Origin: CAKSQF01 sp963628435
Lineage (GTDB): Bacteria; Bacillota; Clostridia; Oscillospirales; CAG-272
DNA: 43,608 nucleotides
NCBI GenBank assembly: GCA_963628435.1
Contig: CAVGEY010000017.1
Coordinates: 1 to 43,608 of the forward strand
Reading direction: 5' to 3'
Every line of letters starts with the position of its first letter. Positions within the stretch are counted from its first letter, which is position 1. The position numbers were made by a program, and so were the translations under genes. Positions 30,302 through 40,800 of this stretch are shown here, piece by piece. Below the pieces are notes generated by a model, which worked only from the letters and a program-made list of their open reading frames with translations, was not told the DNA's origin and did not search any database.

Positions 30302-33300
30302 ATGAAACTTTCAAAGAAGACCAGATTTCTCGCCGGTTTTCTTTCGGCTCTTATGATTGTCGCGCCCGGTACGGCTACCGCGGCATCGGCAGACGAGGCC
30401 GAAACAAGCGGGACAAAGGCTTCTGCGGCAGGCAGCTATGAAACTCCGACTCTTTCCGAGCTTCTCGACACCATCAAATATTCGAGCTATATCGCCAAAT
30501 ATACCGATGTTGCGCCCGGAAGCGAGAGCGTGAGTATTTCGGGTGATGCCATTGTCGCCTACAATGAGAAAATCACCAACGCGGAAGGCGTTAAACCGAT
30601 TGTTCTCGATGACGGTACCGAACTGCTTTATCTCCCGTCCGACGGTGTTGTCGGATGGACTCTTAAAGTTCCGTCGACCGGTCTTTACAATATCAATATC
30701 GTCTACTATCCGGTGCTTGACACCGTCGAGTCGACCGGCAAGACCGACTCAAAGACGACATCTATTGAAAGAACGCTTTATGTAAACGAAAAAGTCCCGT
30801 TCTACGAGGCGCGCTTCCTTACCATGACAAAATCATGGGTTGACGACGAGTCGACACTGCTTACCGACGACAACGGCGGCCCCGTATACAAATTCCTCGA
30901 CGCAAACGGCAAGGTTAAGTATGACTATGTCGACGCCGACGGCAACGTTCTGAAGCGCGATACATCCACCGGCAAACTGCAGTTCCCGAAAACCGGCGAA
31001 ACGGTTGACGAGGCGGCTCTTCTTGCCGAAGGATGCGAAAAATATCCCGCATATCAGAGCGATATAAACGGAAACGAAATCAAGACCGATAAAGAGCTTA
31101 TACTTACTTCGGCAAATGTTTACAAGAACGAAAAGCTCGGTCTCACAACGAAAATCGGCGAAAGAAGAAGCTACACGGCAGCCGATTCGACGGGATATTA
31201 CACCGAGCCGCTGCAGTTCTACTTCGAGAAGGGCGAGAACACCGTTCAGCTCGAATCACAGCGCGAGTCGATGGCAATCGCCGCGATTGAACTTGTTCCG
31301 GTTGTCGACACAATGTCGTACAGCGAATACCTCGAGAGTCACGCGGATGCCGCCGACTACACGGGAACCGCGGTCAAGATTCAGGGCGAATATCCGGAGG
31401 CAACATCCGAAAACACGGTTTACCCGACCAACGACCGTACATCTTATATAACCGAGCCGCAGGACGCGACACAGCTTCTGCTGAACGTCATCGGCGGCGA
31501 CGGCGGTGAAAAATGGAAAAACCTCGGCCAGTGGGTACGCTGGAGCATCGAAGTTCCCGAAACCGGCTGGTATCAGGTAACACTCCGCTTCAAGCAGAGC
31601 GTGCTTGAAGGAACATTCTCTTCGAGAACGCTGCGCGTGGCAACCGCGAGCGATCTTGCAGAGGGCAAGGAGGCAACCGTTCCGTTCAAGGAAGCGAGAT
31701 ACCTCCAGTTCAATTACAGCGACGACTGGCAGACCGGCGCGCTGAACGACGGCACGACGACATTCAAGTTCTATCTTGAAAAAGGCGTCAACCGCATCGA
31801 GCTTGAAGCATCGCTCGGCAACATGGCAGACATTCTCCGCCGTGTCGACGCATCGATGACCACCATCAACGCGATTTACATCAAGATTCTTATGATTACC
31901 GGCTCGGATCCCGACGCAAACCGCGACTACGGATTCTACCGCATCATGCCCGACGAGGTCGATGAGCTTCTCCGTCAGGCAAGAGAGCTTGAGGCGATTT
32001 CGGACGCGTTCAGCGAAATCACGAAATCTACCGGCTCGCACGCAAAGACACTGAACAAGGTCGCGCTGCTGCTCGACCGTATGGGCTCGGACGAGGACAA
32101 GATCGCGTCCAACCTTTCAAACCTCAAAGAGTATCTCGGAACGCTCGGCACATGGCTTCAGACATCGACCGAGCAGCCGCTCGAAATCGACTACATCGTC
32201 GTTGAATCACCCGCGGTCGACGCGTCGAAAGAGCATAAGGCAAACGACAGCTTCCTTGAGGCTCTCTGGTTCGAGATGATCCAGTTCGCGCGTTCGTTCG
32301 TATCCGACTACAACACGCTCGGATCGATGGAAGTTGTCGAAGAGGGCAACACCGTTGAGGTATGGACGACACTCGGACGCGACCAGGCGCAGATAATCAG
32401 AAACCTTATCAACACCGACTTCAACAAATCGCACCCCGGTATCTCGGTCGAACTCAAACTTGTCGCGGGCGGCTCGCTGCTGCCGTCGGTTCTTGCCGGC
32501 GTCGGCCCCGATGTCTCGATGGGACACGGTTCGGGCGACGTTATCAACTGGGCGATACGTTCGGCGGTAATGCCGCTGAACGATATGGAAGGCATCGAAG
32601 AGGTATGCGGACAGTATGATTCGGAAGAAGGCTATCTCGGCGGACAGTTTACCGAGAGCGGCGACTTCACCGGCGCGTACTTCACAAAAGCCGCAATCGA
32701 GCCGCTGGAACTGTTCGGCGAATTTGACCCTGACGGCGACGGCGAAAACTTCGAACACACCGTAACTCTCTACGGTCTGCCCGAAACGCAGTCGTTCTCG
32801 ATGATGTTCTACCGCGCAGACGTTTTCCAGAACCTCGGAATCGAACCTCCGACAACATGGGACGAACTCGTGGCAATCCTTCCGGTACTTCAGAACAACC
32901 ACATGGAGATCGCGATGCCGAACTCGCTGGGCGGACTTAATCTGTTCGGCTACCAGATGGGCGGCAACCTCTACGCCGACAACGGCAAGAGAATCGGTAT
33001 CGACACCGACGTTATGCTTACCGCGTTCGACTATATGTGCTCGTTCTTCTCCAAATACAAATGTCCTTACACCTACGATTTCTCAACGAGATTCAGAACA
33101 GGTGAAATCCCGCTGGGCATCATGGACTACACAACATACACCCAGCTTTCGGTATACGCGACCGAAATCAAAGGTCTGTGGGAATTCGTCGCTCTCCCCG
33201 GAGTTATTCAGTATGATGACGACGGCAATGTAACCGGCGTCAACAATACCGCGGTATCCGGCGTATCCGCACTTATCATGCTTTACGACGCCGACCGCAC

Positions 33301-33703
33301 CGAAGAGCAGACAGAACACGCATGGGAATATATGAAGTGGTATGTCGGTTCGGAAAACCAGTCCGCCTACGCCAACGAGCTGACCGCTCTCCTCGGAACC
33401 GTGTCCAAGCACAACACGGCAAACGTCGAAGCGCTCGCATCGCTGTCATGGACGACAAGCGAATACAAGAACCTGATGAGCCAGTTCACCAACCTCTCGG
33501 CAATACGCGAGTATCCGGGCGGCTACATCATTTCCCGTTACGTCAGCTTCGCTTTCCTCGCTGTTTACAACGACAACGCGATACCTACCGACAGCCTGCT
33601 CGATTATATTGTTGAAATAAACAAGGAAATCAGCAGAAAGCGAAAAGAATTCAATATGACCTATTACGAGATTACCCAGACGACGAGCTTCCTCGAAGAG
33701 TAA
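30302..33703 (+). CDS. Giant extracellular solute-binding protein with two CBM-like domains
   Basis: 1133 residues, about two and a half times the usual length of a sugar-binding protein. A Sec signal peptide (about 1-29, ends TATAA) has no lipobox. Two related beta-rich modules follow (about 55-335 and 335-530). Each ends in the same pattern, FYEARFL... YFEKGENTVQLES and FKEARYL... YLEKGVNRIELEA, the layout of CBM6/35-type modules with a large insertion in the first. A helical spacer lies at about 545-680. A family 1 solute-binding domain covers about 685-1110 (VEVWTTLGRDQ, GPDVSMGHGSGD, PETQSFSMMFYRADVF, WDELVAILPVL). AGGAGG lies 9 bases before the ATG. Co-transcribed with four permeases; the likely ligand is an oligosaccharide. 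Confidence 0.9.
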   Translation: MKLSKKTRFLAGFLSALMIVAPGTATAASADEAETSGTKASAAGSYETPTLSELLDTIKYSSYIAKYTDVAPGSESVSISGDAIVAYNEKITNAEGVKPIVLDDGTELLYLPSDGVVGWTLKVPSTGLYNINIVYYPVLDTVESTGKTDSKTTSIERTLYVNEKVPFYEARFLTMTKSWVDDESTLLTDDNGGPVYKFLDANGKVKYDYVDADGNVLKRDTSTGKLQFPKTGETVDEAALLAEGCEKYPAYQSDINGNEIKTDKELILTSANVYKNEKLGLTTKIGERRSYTAADSTGYYTEPLQFYFEKGENTVQLESQRESMAIAAIELVPVVDTMSYSEYLESHADAADYTGTAVKIQGEYPEATSENTVYPTNDRTSYITEPQDATQLLLNVIGGDGGEKWKNLGQWVRWSIEVPETGWYQVTLRFKQSVLEGTFSSRTLRVATASDLAEGKEATVPFKEARYLQFNYSDDWQTGALNDGTTTFKFYLEKGVNRIELEASLGNMADILRRVDASMTTINAIYIKILMITGSDPDANRDYGFYRIMPDEVDELLRQARELEAISDAFSEITKSTGSHAKTLNKVALLLDRMGSDEDKIASNLSNLKEYLGTLGTWLQTSTEQPLEIDYIVVESPAVDASKEHKANDSFLEALWFEMIQFARSFVSDYNTLGSMEVVEEGNTVEVWTTLGRDQAQIIRNLINTDFNKSHPGISVELKLVAGGSLLPSVLAGVGPDVSMGHGSGDVINWAIRSAVMPLNDMEGIEEVCGQYDSEEGYLGGQFTESGDFTGAYFTKAAIEPLELFGEFDPDGDGENFEHTVTLYGLPETQSFSMMFYRADVFQNLGIEPPTTWDELVAILPVLQNNHMEIAMPNSLGGLNLFGYQMGGNLYADNGKRIGIDTDVMLTAFDYMCSFFSKYKCPYTYDFSTRFRTGEIPLGIMDYTTYTQLSVYATEIKGLWEFVALPGVIQYDDDGNVTGVNNTAVSGVSALIMLYDADRTEEQTEHAWEYMKWYVGSENQSAYANELTALLGTVSKHNTANVEALASLSWTTSEYKNLMSQFTNLSAIREYPGGYIISRYVSFAFLAVYNDNAIPTDSLLDYIVEINKEISRKRKEFNMTYYEITQTTSFLEE

Positions 33704-33753
33704 AGCGAAATCGGGTAAAAATCTCGGAAATTTCACCGGCACAGACATTTGAA

Positions 33754-33781
33754 GCGGGCCCGCGGCAAACGCGGGTTCCGC
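33754..33781 (+). other. Stem-loop between binding-protein and permease genes
   Basis: CCCGCG-GCAAA-CGCGGG (33759-33775), extended by outer GCGG/CCGC pairs at 33754-33757 and 33778-33781. There is no T-run, so it is not an intrinsic terminator. Such stems protect upstream mRNA 3' ends and raise binding-protein output over the permeases. Confidence 0.6.
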
Positions 33782-33812
33782 AAAAATACTAAGAACAAGG
33801 AGAGGATTGCAG

Positions 33813-34781
33813 GTGTCAGAAAAAACAGCAGCCACCACTCGGGACGTGCAGGTTAAAAAACCGGTCGCGAGAAAAGACATGACCAAAATGCAGTGGACTC
33901 TTAAGGAAATGAAGCGCAACTGGTTTGCATACGTTATGCTTGCCCCCTACTACATCATATTCCTTACATTCACGATTATTCCGGTCGTCGTTTCGCTCGC
34001 CCTGAGCTTTACCGAATATAACATGTTGGAGCCTCCGACATTCGTGTTCATGCAGAATTATATCAGACTCTTTCTTGATGACGATATTTTTATTCTCGCC
34101 TGCCAGAACACACTTATTTTCGCGGCGGTCACAGGACCGATTTCATATTTGCTTTCGTTCCTCGTCGCATGGTTTATCAACGAACTTTCCCCGAAAATCA
34201 GAGCGATTGTTACCCTGATTTTCTATGCCCCGAACATCGCGGGCTCGGTTTACATGATTTGGTCGGTCGCATTCTCGTCCGACTCGTACGGATATGTAAA
34301 CGGTCTTCTTCTCTATCTCGAGATCATAGACGAACCTATCGCGTGGTTCTCGGACGCCGACTACGTTATGCCGCTCTGTATCATCGTTGCCCTCTGGACA
34401 TCGCTCGGTACCGCCTTCCTGTCGTTTATCGCAGGTCTGCAGGTTGTCGACCGTTCGCTCTACGAGGCGGCTGCGGTTGACGGAGTCAAGAACCGCTGGC
34501 AGGAGCTCTGGTATGTTACCCTGCCTTACATGAAGCCTCAGCTTATGTTCGGCGCGATTCTGTCGATCACAGGTTCGTTCGGCTTCGGCGGCATAGTCGA
34601 TGCGCTTGCCGGCAACCCGTCGGTTGACTACTGCGCATGGACGATTACACACCACCTAAACGATTACGGCGGCGCGAGATATGAAATCGGATACGCGTCG
34701 GCGATTGCGACAGTGCTATTCATCATAATGATAGGCGCGAACGCCGCGGTCAAGAAAATTCTGTCGAAAGTGGGGCAGTGA
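33813..34781 (+). CDS. Sugar ABC transporter permease (MalF-type), pair 1
   Basis: 322 residues with six predicted membrane segments, beginning at AYVMLAPYYIIFLTFTII (about 45). The cytoplasmic EAA loop that docks the ATPase is visible as EAAAVDGVKNRWQELWYVTL. The start is taken as GTG at 33813, 7 bases after AGGAGAGG. A TTG two codons earlier (33807) is possible but too close to the ribosome site. The next permease start overlaps the stop region by a few bases, indicating coupling. No ATP-binding gene is present, as is common when a shared MsmX/MsmK ATPase serves many importers. Confidence 0.93.
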   Translation: MSEKTAATTRDVQVKKPVARKDMTKMQWTLKEMKRNWFAYVMLAPYYIIFLTFTIIPVVVSLALSFTEYNMLEPPTFVFMQNYIRLFLDDDIFILACQNTLIFAAVTGPISYLLSFLVAWFINELSPKIRAIVTLIFYAPNIAGSVYMIWSVAFSSDSYGYVNGLLLYLEIIDEPIAWFSDADYVMPLCIIVALWTSLGTAFLSFIAGLQVVDRSLYEAAAVDGVKNRWQELWYVTLPYMKPQLMFGAILSITGSFGFGGIVDALAGNPSVDYCAWTITHHLNDYGGARYEIGYASAIATVLFIIMIGANAAVKKILSKVGQ

Positions 34782-34783
34782 CG

Positions 34784-35665
34784 ATGGCAAAAGTTGCAAA
34801 ATTAAGAACAAGAAAACACACCGTCGTCCTCAACCGCTCGCGCGGAGGAGATGCCGGAATCGCATTCTTCCTTATTATAATGGGCGCGTTCATGTTCCTG
34901 CCCATGCTTTACACGATACTTCAGTCACTCAAGCCGCTTGACGAGCTTTGGGTGTTCCCGCCTAAATTCTACGTAACATCGCCTACGCTGAAGAACTTCA
35001 AAGACCTCTTCAAGCTGATGGGACAGAACTGGGTGCCTTTCTCGCGTTACCTCTTCAACACGATAGTAATATCGGTCGGAGGAACATTCGGCAACCTCTT
35101 CCTCTCATCGATGGCGGCTTACGTTCTGTCCAAAATCAAGTTCCCGGGACGCGACTTCCTCTTCCAGCTCATCGTCCTTTCGCTGATGTTCCATCAGACG
35201 GTCGGCGCAATCGCGAACTTCATCATCATGTCCAAACTTCACTGGGTCGACACCCTCTGGGCTATCATCATTCCGGCATGGGGCTCGACGCTCGGCCTTT
35301 ACCTGATGAAGCAGTTCATGGAATCGTCGGTTTCGGACGCAGTCCTCGAATCGGCACGTCTTGACGGCGCGAGCGAGGTCTACACCTTCTGGACAATAGC
35401 GATGCCTATGGTTAAACCGGCATGGCTGACACTTATCGTGTACTCATTCAAGGATCTGTGGAACACGGGCTCCACAATCTACATCTACTCCGAACAGCTT
35501 AAAACCTTCAGCTACGCCATCGGCCAGATTATTTCGGGCGGTATCGTCCGTTCGGGCGCGGGCGCGGCGGCAACCGTTGTCATGATGATTGTCCCGATTA
35601 CGGTATTCGTCATTTCGCAGTCGAACATCATCGAAACGATGGCTTCGTCGGGTATGAAGGATTAA
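34784..35665 (+). CDS. Carbohydrate ABC transporter permease (MalG-type), pair 1
   Basis: 293 residues, six predicted membrane helices (first at IAFFLIIMGAFMFLPMLYTI, about 26). The EAA loop is ESARLDGASEVYTFWTIAMP, near residue 190. ATG at 34784 is chosen; an in-frame GTG two codons earlier overlaps the previous stop. With the preceding gene it forms the transmembrane channel of a sugar importer and would be fed by the solute-binding protein upstream. Confidence 0.93.
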   Translation: MAKVAKLRTRKHTVVLNRSRGGDAGIAFFLIIMGAFMFLPMLYTILQSLKPLDELWVFPPKFYVTSPTLKNFKDLFKLMGQNWVPFSRYLFNTIVISVGGTFGNLFLSSMAAYVLSKIKFPGRDFLFQLIVLSLMFHQTVGAIANFIIMSKLHWVDTLWAIIIPAWGSTLGLYLMKQFMESSVSDAVLESARLDGASEVYTFWTIAMPMVKPAWLTLIVYSFKDLWNTGSTIYIYSEQLKTFSYAIGQIISGGIVRSGAGAAATVVMMIVPITVFVISQSNIIETMASSGMKD

Positions 35666-35676
35666 GGAGGTATACG

Positions 35677-37851
35677 ATGAGAAAATTCAGAAAAAATATT
35701 CTGCTCGCCCTTATGGCGGCTCTGCTCCTTATCGGCGCGATCCCGTCATTCGGTGCCGCATATACCACCTACACCTATTCGATTGACGGCGATCAGCTCC
35801 CGTCCCCCGATGCCTACACCCCCGAAAAGGTAATCGATTCCAAAAAAATCGGTCTTGAGGTTGCGCTCAACGCGCCGACGGCAATCGAGGTCGACACGGC
35901 AGGCAATGTTTACATCGCCGATCCGTCGAACAACCGAATCGTAATTCTCAACAAATATTACAACTATGTCGGCGAGATCAGCAGCTTCGTCAACGGCGAA
36001 GGTGTCAGCGATTCGCTGAATGCGGCCGAAGGTCTTTTCATTCTCGAAAGAACGGTCGCGAGAGACGGCGAGTATGTCAAGGAAAAACTGATTTACGTCG
36101 CCGATACCGAGAACGCGCGTATCGTGGTGTTCGATGACGAATACAACTATGTGCGCACAATCAATCAGCCTTCATCCGATGTCTTCGAGCAGGGTGAGCT
36201 TTACAAGCCCTCTCAGCTGTCGGTAGACTCTTCGGGACGTATCTATGTGGTATCTTCGACCACATATCAGGGCATTATGTCGCTGACCGAAGACGGCGAG
36301 TTCGCCGGATATATCGGCGCGCAGAAGGTTACCTACAACGCACTCGAAATCATCTGGAGACGCTTCCAGACGGCAGAGCAGAGAGCTCAGTCGGACGTCA
36401 ACGTATCGACCGTTTACAACAACATCGCAATCGACGATGAAGGATTTGTCTACGTAACGACGGGCGCCATCGACGAGTCGACTCTTTCGGGCGCGATAGC
36501 GAGCAGCGACACAAACTACGCTCCGGTCAAGAAGCTGAACACATCCGGAAGCGACATCATGAGAAGAAACGGCTTCTTCATGCCGGCGGGCGAACTTTCG
36601 TATAAGAGTTATGTCCGTTCATCTCAGCAGAACTCGGTGCCGTACGGCCCGTCGAGAATCGTCGACGTCGCAATCGGCCCCGCAGACACATGGTCGATTA
36701 TCGATGAAAAGAGATCGAGAATCTATACCTACGATGACAACGGCGAACTGCTCTTCATATTCGGCGATGTCGGAACACAGATGGGCAACCTGCAGAAAGT
36801 CTGCTCGATAGTCTATCAGGATACGAAGATGCTCGTCCTCGACAGGCAGACCGCATCCTTCACGGTATATGACCGCACCGAATACGGCGATCTTCTTATC
36901 ACCGCGATTGAGCATAACAACGAACGTAAATACTCACTGGCGCTCGAGGACTGGAAAGCGATTCTCCAGAGAAACAACAACTTCGACGCAGCCTACATCG
37001 GCATAGGCAAGGCCTACTACCGTCAGGGCAAGTGGGAAGATGCGATGGATTATTTCGAGCGCGCATACGATACCGAAAACTATTCGGACGCGTTCGGAAA
37101 CTGGCGCAAGGAATGGGTTGAAAAATACATCTGGGTTATCCCGATTGTAGTCATCGTATTCTGCGTTGCCGTCTACGAATTCTTCAAACTCGCAAACAAG
37201 GTCAACAGAAAAGCGGCAACATCCGGAAAGAAAAAGACATTCTGGGAAGAGGTGCTGTACGCATTCCACCTGATATTCCATCCGTTTGACGGATTCTGGG
37301 ATTTGAAGCACGAGAAACGCGGATCGGTACGCGCCGCATTCTTAATTCTCGCGCTCGCGATCGTATCATTCGCATATCAGGGTATCGGTCAGGCCTACAT
37401 CTTCAATCCGCGCGGCGGATATTCGAGCATCATCACGCAGCTGACCGGACTGCTTGTCCCGATCATCCTCGGAACAACCGCAAACTGGTGTCTTACCACA
37501 CTGTTTGACGGCGAGGGCAGCTTCAAGGACATCTTTGTTGCGATCTGTTACAGCCTTACTCCTATCGTTATGATTGTGCCGCTTGCGACACTTCTCACCC
37601 ATGTCGTTACCAATTCCGAGGCGGGATTCGTCAGTCTGCTGCTCAGTCTCTGCTATGTCTGGGTAGGACTCCTGCTCTTCTTCGGAACGATGGTTACTCA
37701 CGATTATTCGATGGGCAAGAATGTGATAACACTTATCGGCACGCTTGTCTGCGCCTGCGTAATCATGTTTATTATGGTGCTCTTCTCAAGCCTGCTTATC
37801 AAGATGGTATCCTTCATATCCAGCATCATAACCGAAATCACTTACAGCTAA
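35677..37851 (+). CDS. NHL-repeat, TPR and YIP1 membrane protein
   Basis: 724 residues in three parts. After a signal-type N-terminus (1-27), an extracellular beta-propeller of NHL-like repeats runs to about 400; repeat signatures include PTAIEVDTAGNVYIADPSNN, LIYVADTENARIVVFDDEYN and IDDEGFVYVTTG. A TPR-like helical pair covers about 410-465 (YSLALEDWKAILQRNNNFDA, YRQGKWEDAMDYFERAY). A first membrane helix lies near 483-503, followed by a YIP1-type membrane domain with about five helices (about 545-724). GGAGG precedes the ATG, 11 bases after the permease stop. The layout suggests an extracellular sensor or scaffold fixed in the membrane and linked to the transporter; the real role is unknown. 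Confidence 0.88.
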   Translation: MRKFRKNILLALMAALLLIGAIPSFGAAYTTYTYSIDGDQLPSPDAYTPEKVIDSKKIGLEVALNAPTAIEVDTAGNVYIADPSNNRIVILNKYYNYVGEISSFVNGEGVSDSLNAAEGLFILERTVARDGEYVKEKLIYVADTENARIVVFDDEYNYVRTINQPSSDVFEQGELYKPSQLSVDSSGRIYVVSSTTYQGIMSLTEDGEFAGYIGAQKVTYNALEIIWRRFQTAEQRAQSDVNVSTVYNNIAIDDEGFVYVTTGAIDESTLSGAIASSDTNYAPVKKLNTSGSDIMRRNGFFMPAGELSYKSYVRSSQQNSVPYGPSRIVDVAIGPADTWSIIDEKRSRIYTYDDNGELLFIFGDVGTQMGNLQKVCSIVYQDTKMLVLDRQTASFTVYDRTEYGDLLITAIEHNNERKYSLALEDWKAILQRNNNFDAAYIGIGKAYYRQGKWEDAMDYFERAYDTENYSDAFGNWRKEWVEKYIWVIPIVVIVFCVAVYEFFKLANKVNRKAATSGKKKTFWEEVLYAFHLIFHPFDGFWDLKHEKRGSVRAAFLILALAIVSFAYQGIGQAYIFNPRGGYSSIITQLTGLLVPIILGTTANWCLTTLFDGEGSFKDIFVAICYSLTPIVMIVPLATLLTHVVTNSEAGFVSLLLSLCYVWVGLLLFFGTMVTHDYSMGKNVITLIGTLVCACVIMFIMVLFSSLLIKMVSFISSIITEITYS

Positions 37852-37879
37852 AAAGCAGGAAGGAGAACGAAAACTTTAT

Positions 37880-40800
37880 ATGGATAAAATGAAAATGAAC
37901 AATTTCAGCATAAACACAAGAGTTTTGTCGATGCTTCTTGCTTTACTTATGGTTATGGCGACCGCAATCTCATTTACGGGGATTACGGTATCGGCTGCCG
38001 GGGACAGCACATCGACCGAAACCGTGGATCCGGATGAGGAAGAGATCAAGAACCCGACAATCGAGGAAGCAATCGCCGCTTATCTTACCAGGGAATACAA
38101 GACAAGAGAAGAAAAGCTCGAGGCGATGACCGAAAAGCTCACCAAGGGCGACTACGTATTCTACTGCGACGAGTACACCGGAGAGGTTGCCGTCAGGAAT
38201 ACCGCCACAGGTCAGATTCTCTTCTCCAACCCTTACGACGTAGCGACTGTCCAGACCGAAACGGTTAAGCAGAGACTTCTGTCGCAGGTTGTCGTATCCT
38301 ACAAGGATCTTCAGAACAACGGACAGACCGCCGAACTTTACAGCTACAAGGATGCCGCCTCAAACGGACAGGTTACCGTAAAGAATATCAAAAACGGTGT
38401 CCGTGTCGAGTATACGCTCGGCAAGGAAGCATCCAAGAAGCTGATGCCTTACTGGATTGAAGCATCGAGATTCGAAGAGATGATTCTTTCCAACATCACC
38501 GCAAGCTATGACCTCGGTAAAGCGATATCCTACTACGACCGCAAGGACGCCAACGATACGACTCAGCCGAACTCGGTCATAGAGGAAATGTACGAAAATT
38601 ACGAATGCACGAACTCATCTTATCAGAAGCTCGGCGTCACACCCATGTATGACCGCACCGAGACCGACGAAGAGGGCAATACGGTTTATGTAACCGAGTA
38701 TGTGAACCATCTCGGCGAGACCGTAACCCACAAGTACAAGATGACCGACAAGCTGGTAATCTACACAATCACGCCTCAGGTTACCGCATCCGAAAAGATG
38801 TCGAACATCATGGAAGGCTACACCAAGATGTACGCCCCCGATTACAGCTTCGAGGAAAGAGACTACGACATCGAACTTACCGGATATGTCGGCGACGAAG
38901 CGGGCAACGCAACCTTCCGTCTGGCGCTTGAGTATACCCTCAACGACGACGGCTTCACCGTATCGCTTCCCGCAAACAGCATCCGTTACGATTCGGAAAA
39001 ATACCGTCTGAACTACATTTCCCCGCTTCCTTATATGGGAGCGACCGGCAATGACACCAGCGGCTACACCTTCTTCCCGGACGGCTCGTCCACGATTATC
39101 AGAAACGAGGACATCAACGCCGTCGGAAAGACCTATACCGTAACCGGCAAGGTCTACGGTCCCGACTACGCATATCACACCCTCACCTATAACGGCAAAT
39201 CGGAAATCATCCGCATGCCGGTATTCGGAGTCATCGACTCTATCGGCGATCCGACACAGGTCGGAAGCACGATTATCCCCGCGAAGGACAATGCGGGCAA
39301 CGATGCCTACGACACCGAAACGGGCGAGCCGATTCCTCAGTACTGGCTTGTCGACGAGGAGGACGTCACCGAAATCAAGGATGAATACGGCGATACCGTA
39401 AAATACATTCTGACCGATGACGAAACGGTCGAGGTTGAGAAATTCGAGACCAAGACAACAACGATTTACTACCGCCTTGACGAAAACGGCAAGCGCGCCT
39501 ACCTTACCGAGCCGATTTACGAATACGAGTACAACTATCAGGGATTTTTCGCAATCATCGAAGAAGGCGAGTCGCTCTGCGAAATCACCTCCGATCACGG
39601 CGGAAACGTAACCCACAAGTACAACACGGCATACTGCTCGTTCTATCCGGAAAGCTCGGACAGCTATAACCTCGCCGATTCGATTTCGGTCGGCGCCGAT
39701 GCGGAATGGACAGTCGTTTCGGAAAGAAAATATACCGGACTTCTCAAAATCCGTTATGTGATGCTTGCCGAAGGCGGAAAATACGAGCCCTCCTATATGG
39801 GAATGGCCAAAGCATACCGCGACTATCTCGAAACAAACGGAGTTCTTTCGCTCATCGATGACGCGGCAGCCGACATTCCGCTCTATATCGAATCATTCGG
39901 TATGATCGAGACCGAGGACGTTGTCCTTACCATTCCGGTTATGGTCGACACTCCTCTTACGACATTCTCGGATATACAGACGATGTACAGCACCCTTTCG
40001 GACAAGGGAATTTCCAATGTAAACTTCAGGCTGAAAGGCTTCAACAAGAACGGTACCGTATATCAGTACGCGCCCTCGCTCGTCAAATTCGAGAAGGTGC
40101 TCGGCGGCAACGACGGCTATAAAGAGCTGCTGACCGACGCCGAGAGCAAGGGATACGGAGTATTCCCCGAATTCGATTTCTCGAACGTCAACGCATCCGC
40201 CATGTTTGACGGATTCAGTTACAGCAAGCAGACCATACGTACGATAGACGACCGCTATTCCTACAAGCGCGAGTACGACGCGATCTACCAGTCGTTCACA
40301 TATATGGGTTCGGTAACGGTATCGCCCTGCGCTTACGCCGACATCTTCGAAAAATTCTCCGCAAAGATGGACAAACTCGGAGTCAACGGCATCTCGGCAT
40401 CTACTCTCGGCAGTGATCTTAACTCCGACTTCGATGAGGACGATCCTTACAACCGCGAGGACGACAAGGAGCTCACATCCGAACTCCTGCAGTCGATGTA
40501 CGAAAAGTATAAGAACATCATGGTTGACGGCGGCAACGCATACACATGGCAGTATGTAAAGCACATACTCAATGTTCCGCTCGACAGCTCACGTTATCTG
40601 AGAGCCAGCCAGGCGATTCCGTTCATGGGACTTGTTCTCCACGGATCGGTTTATCTCGCGGGCAATCCTACGAATATGCAGGGCGACCTCAAGTACGAGA
40701 TACTCAAGATTATCGAAAACGGCGCATCGCCTTATTACACGCTGTCCTACCGGAACACCGCAGAGCTTAAAGAATTCAGCAAGCTCTCGGAATACTATTC

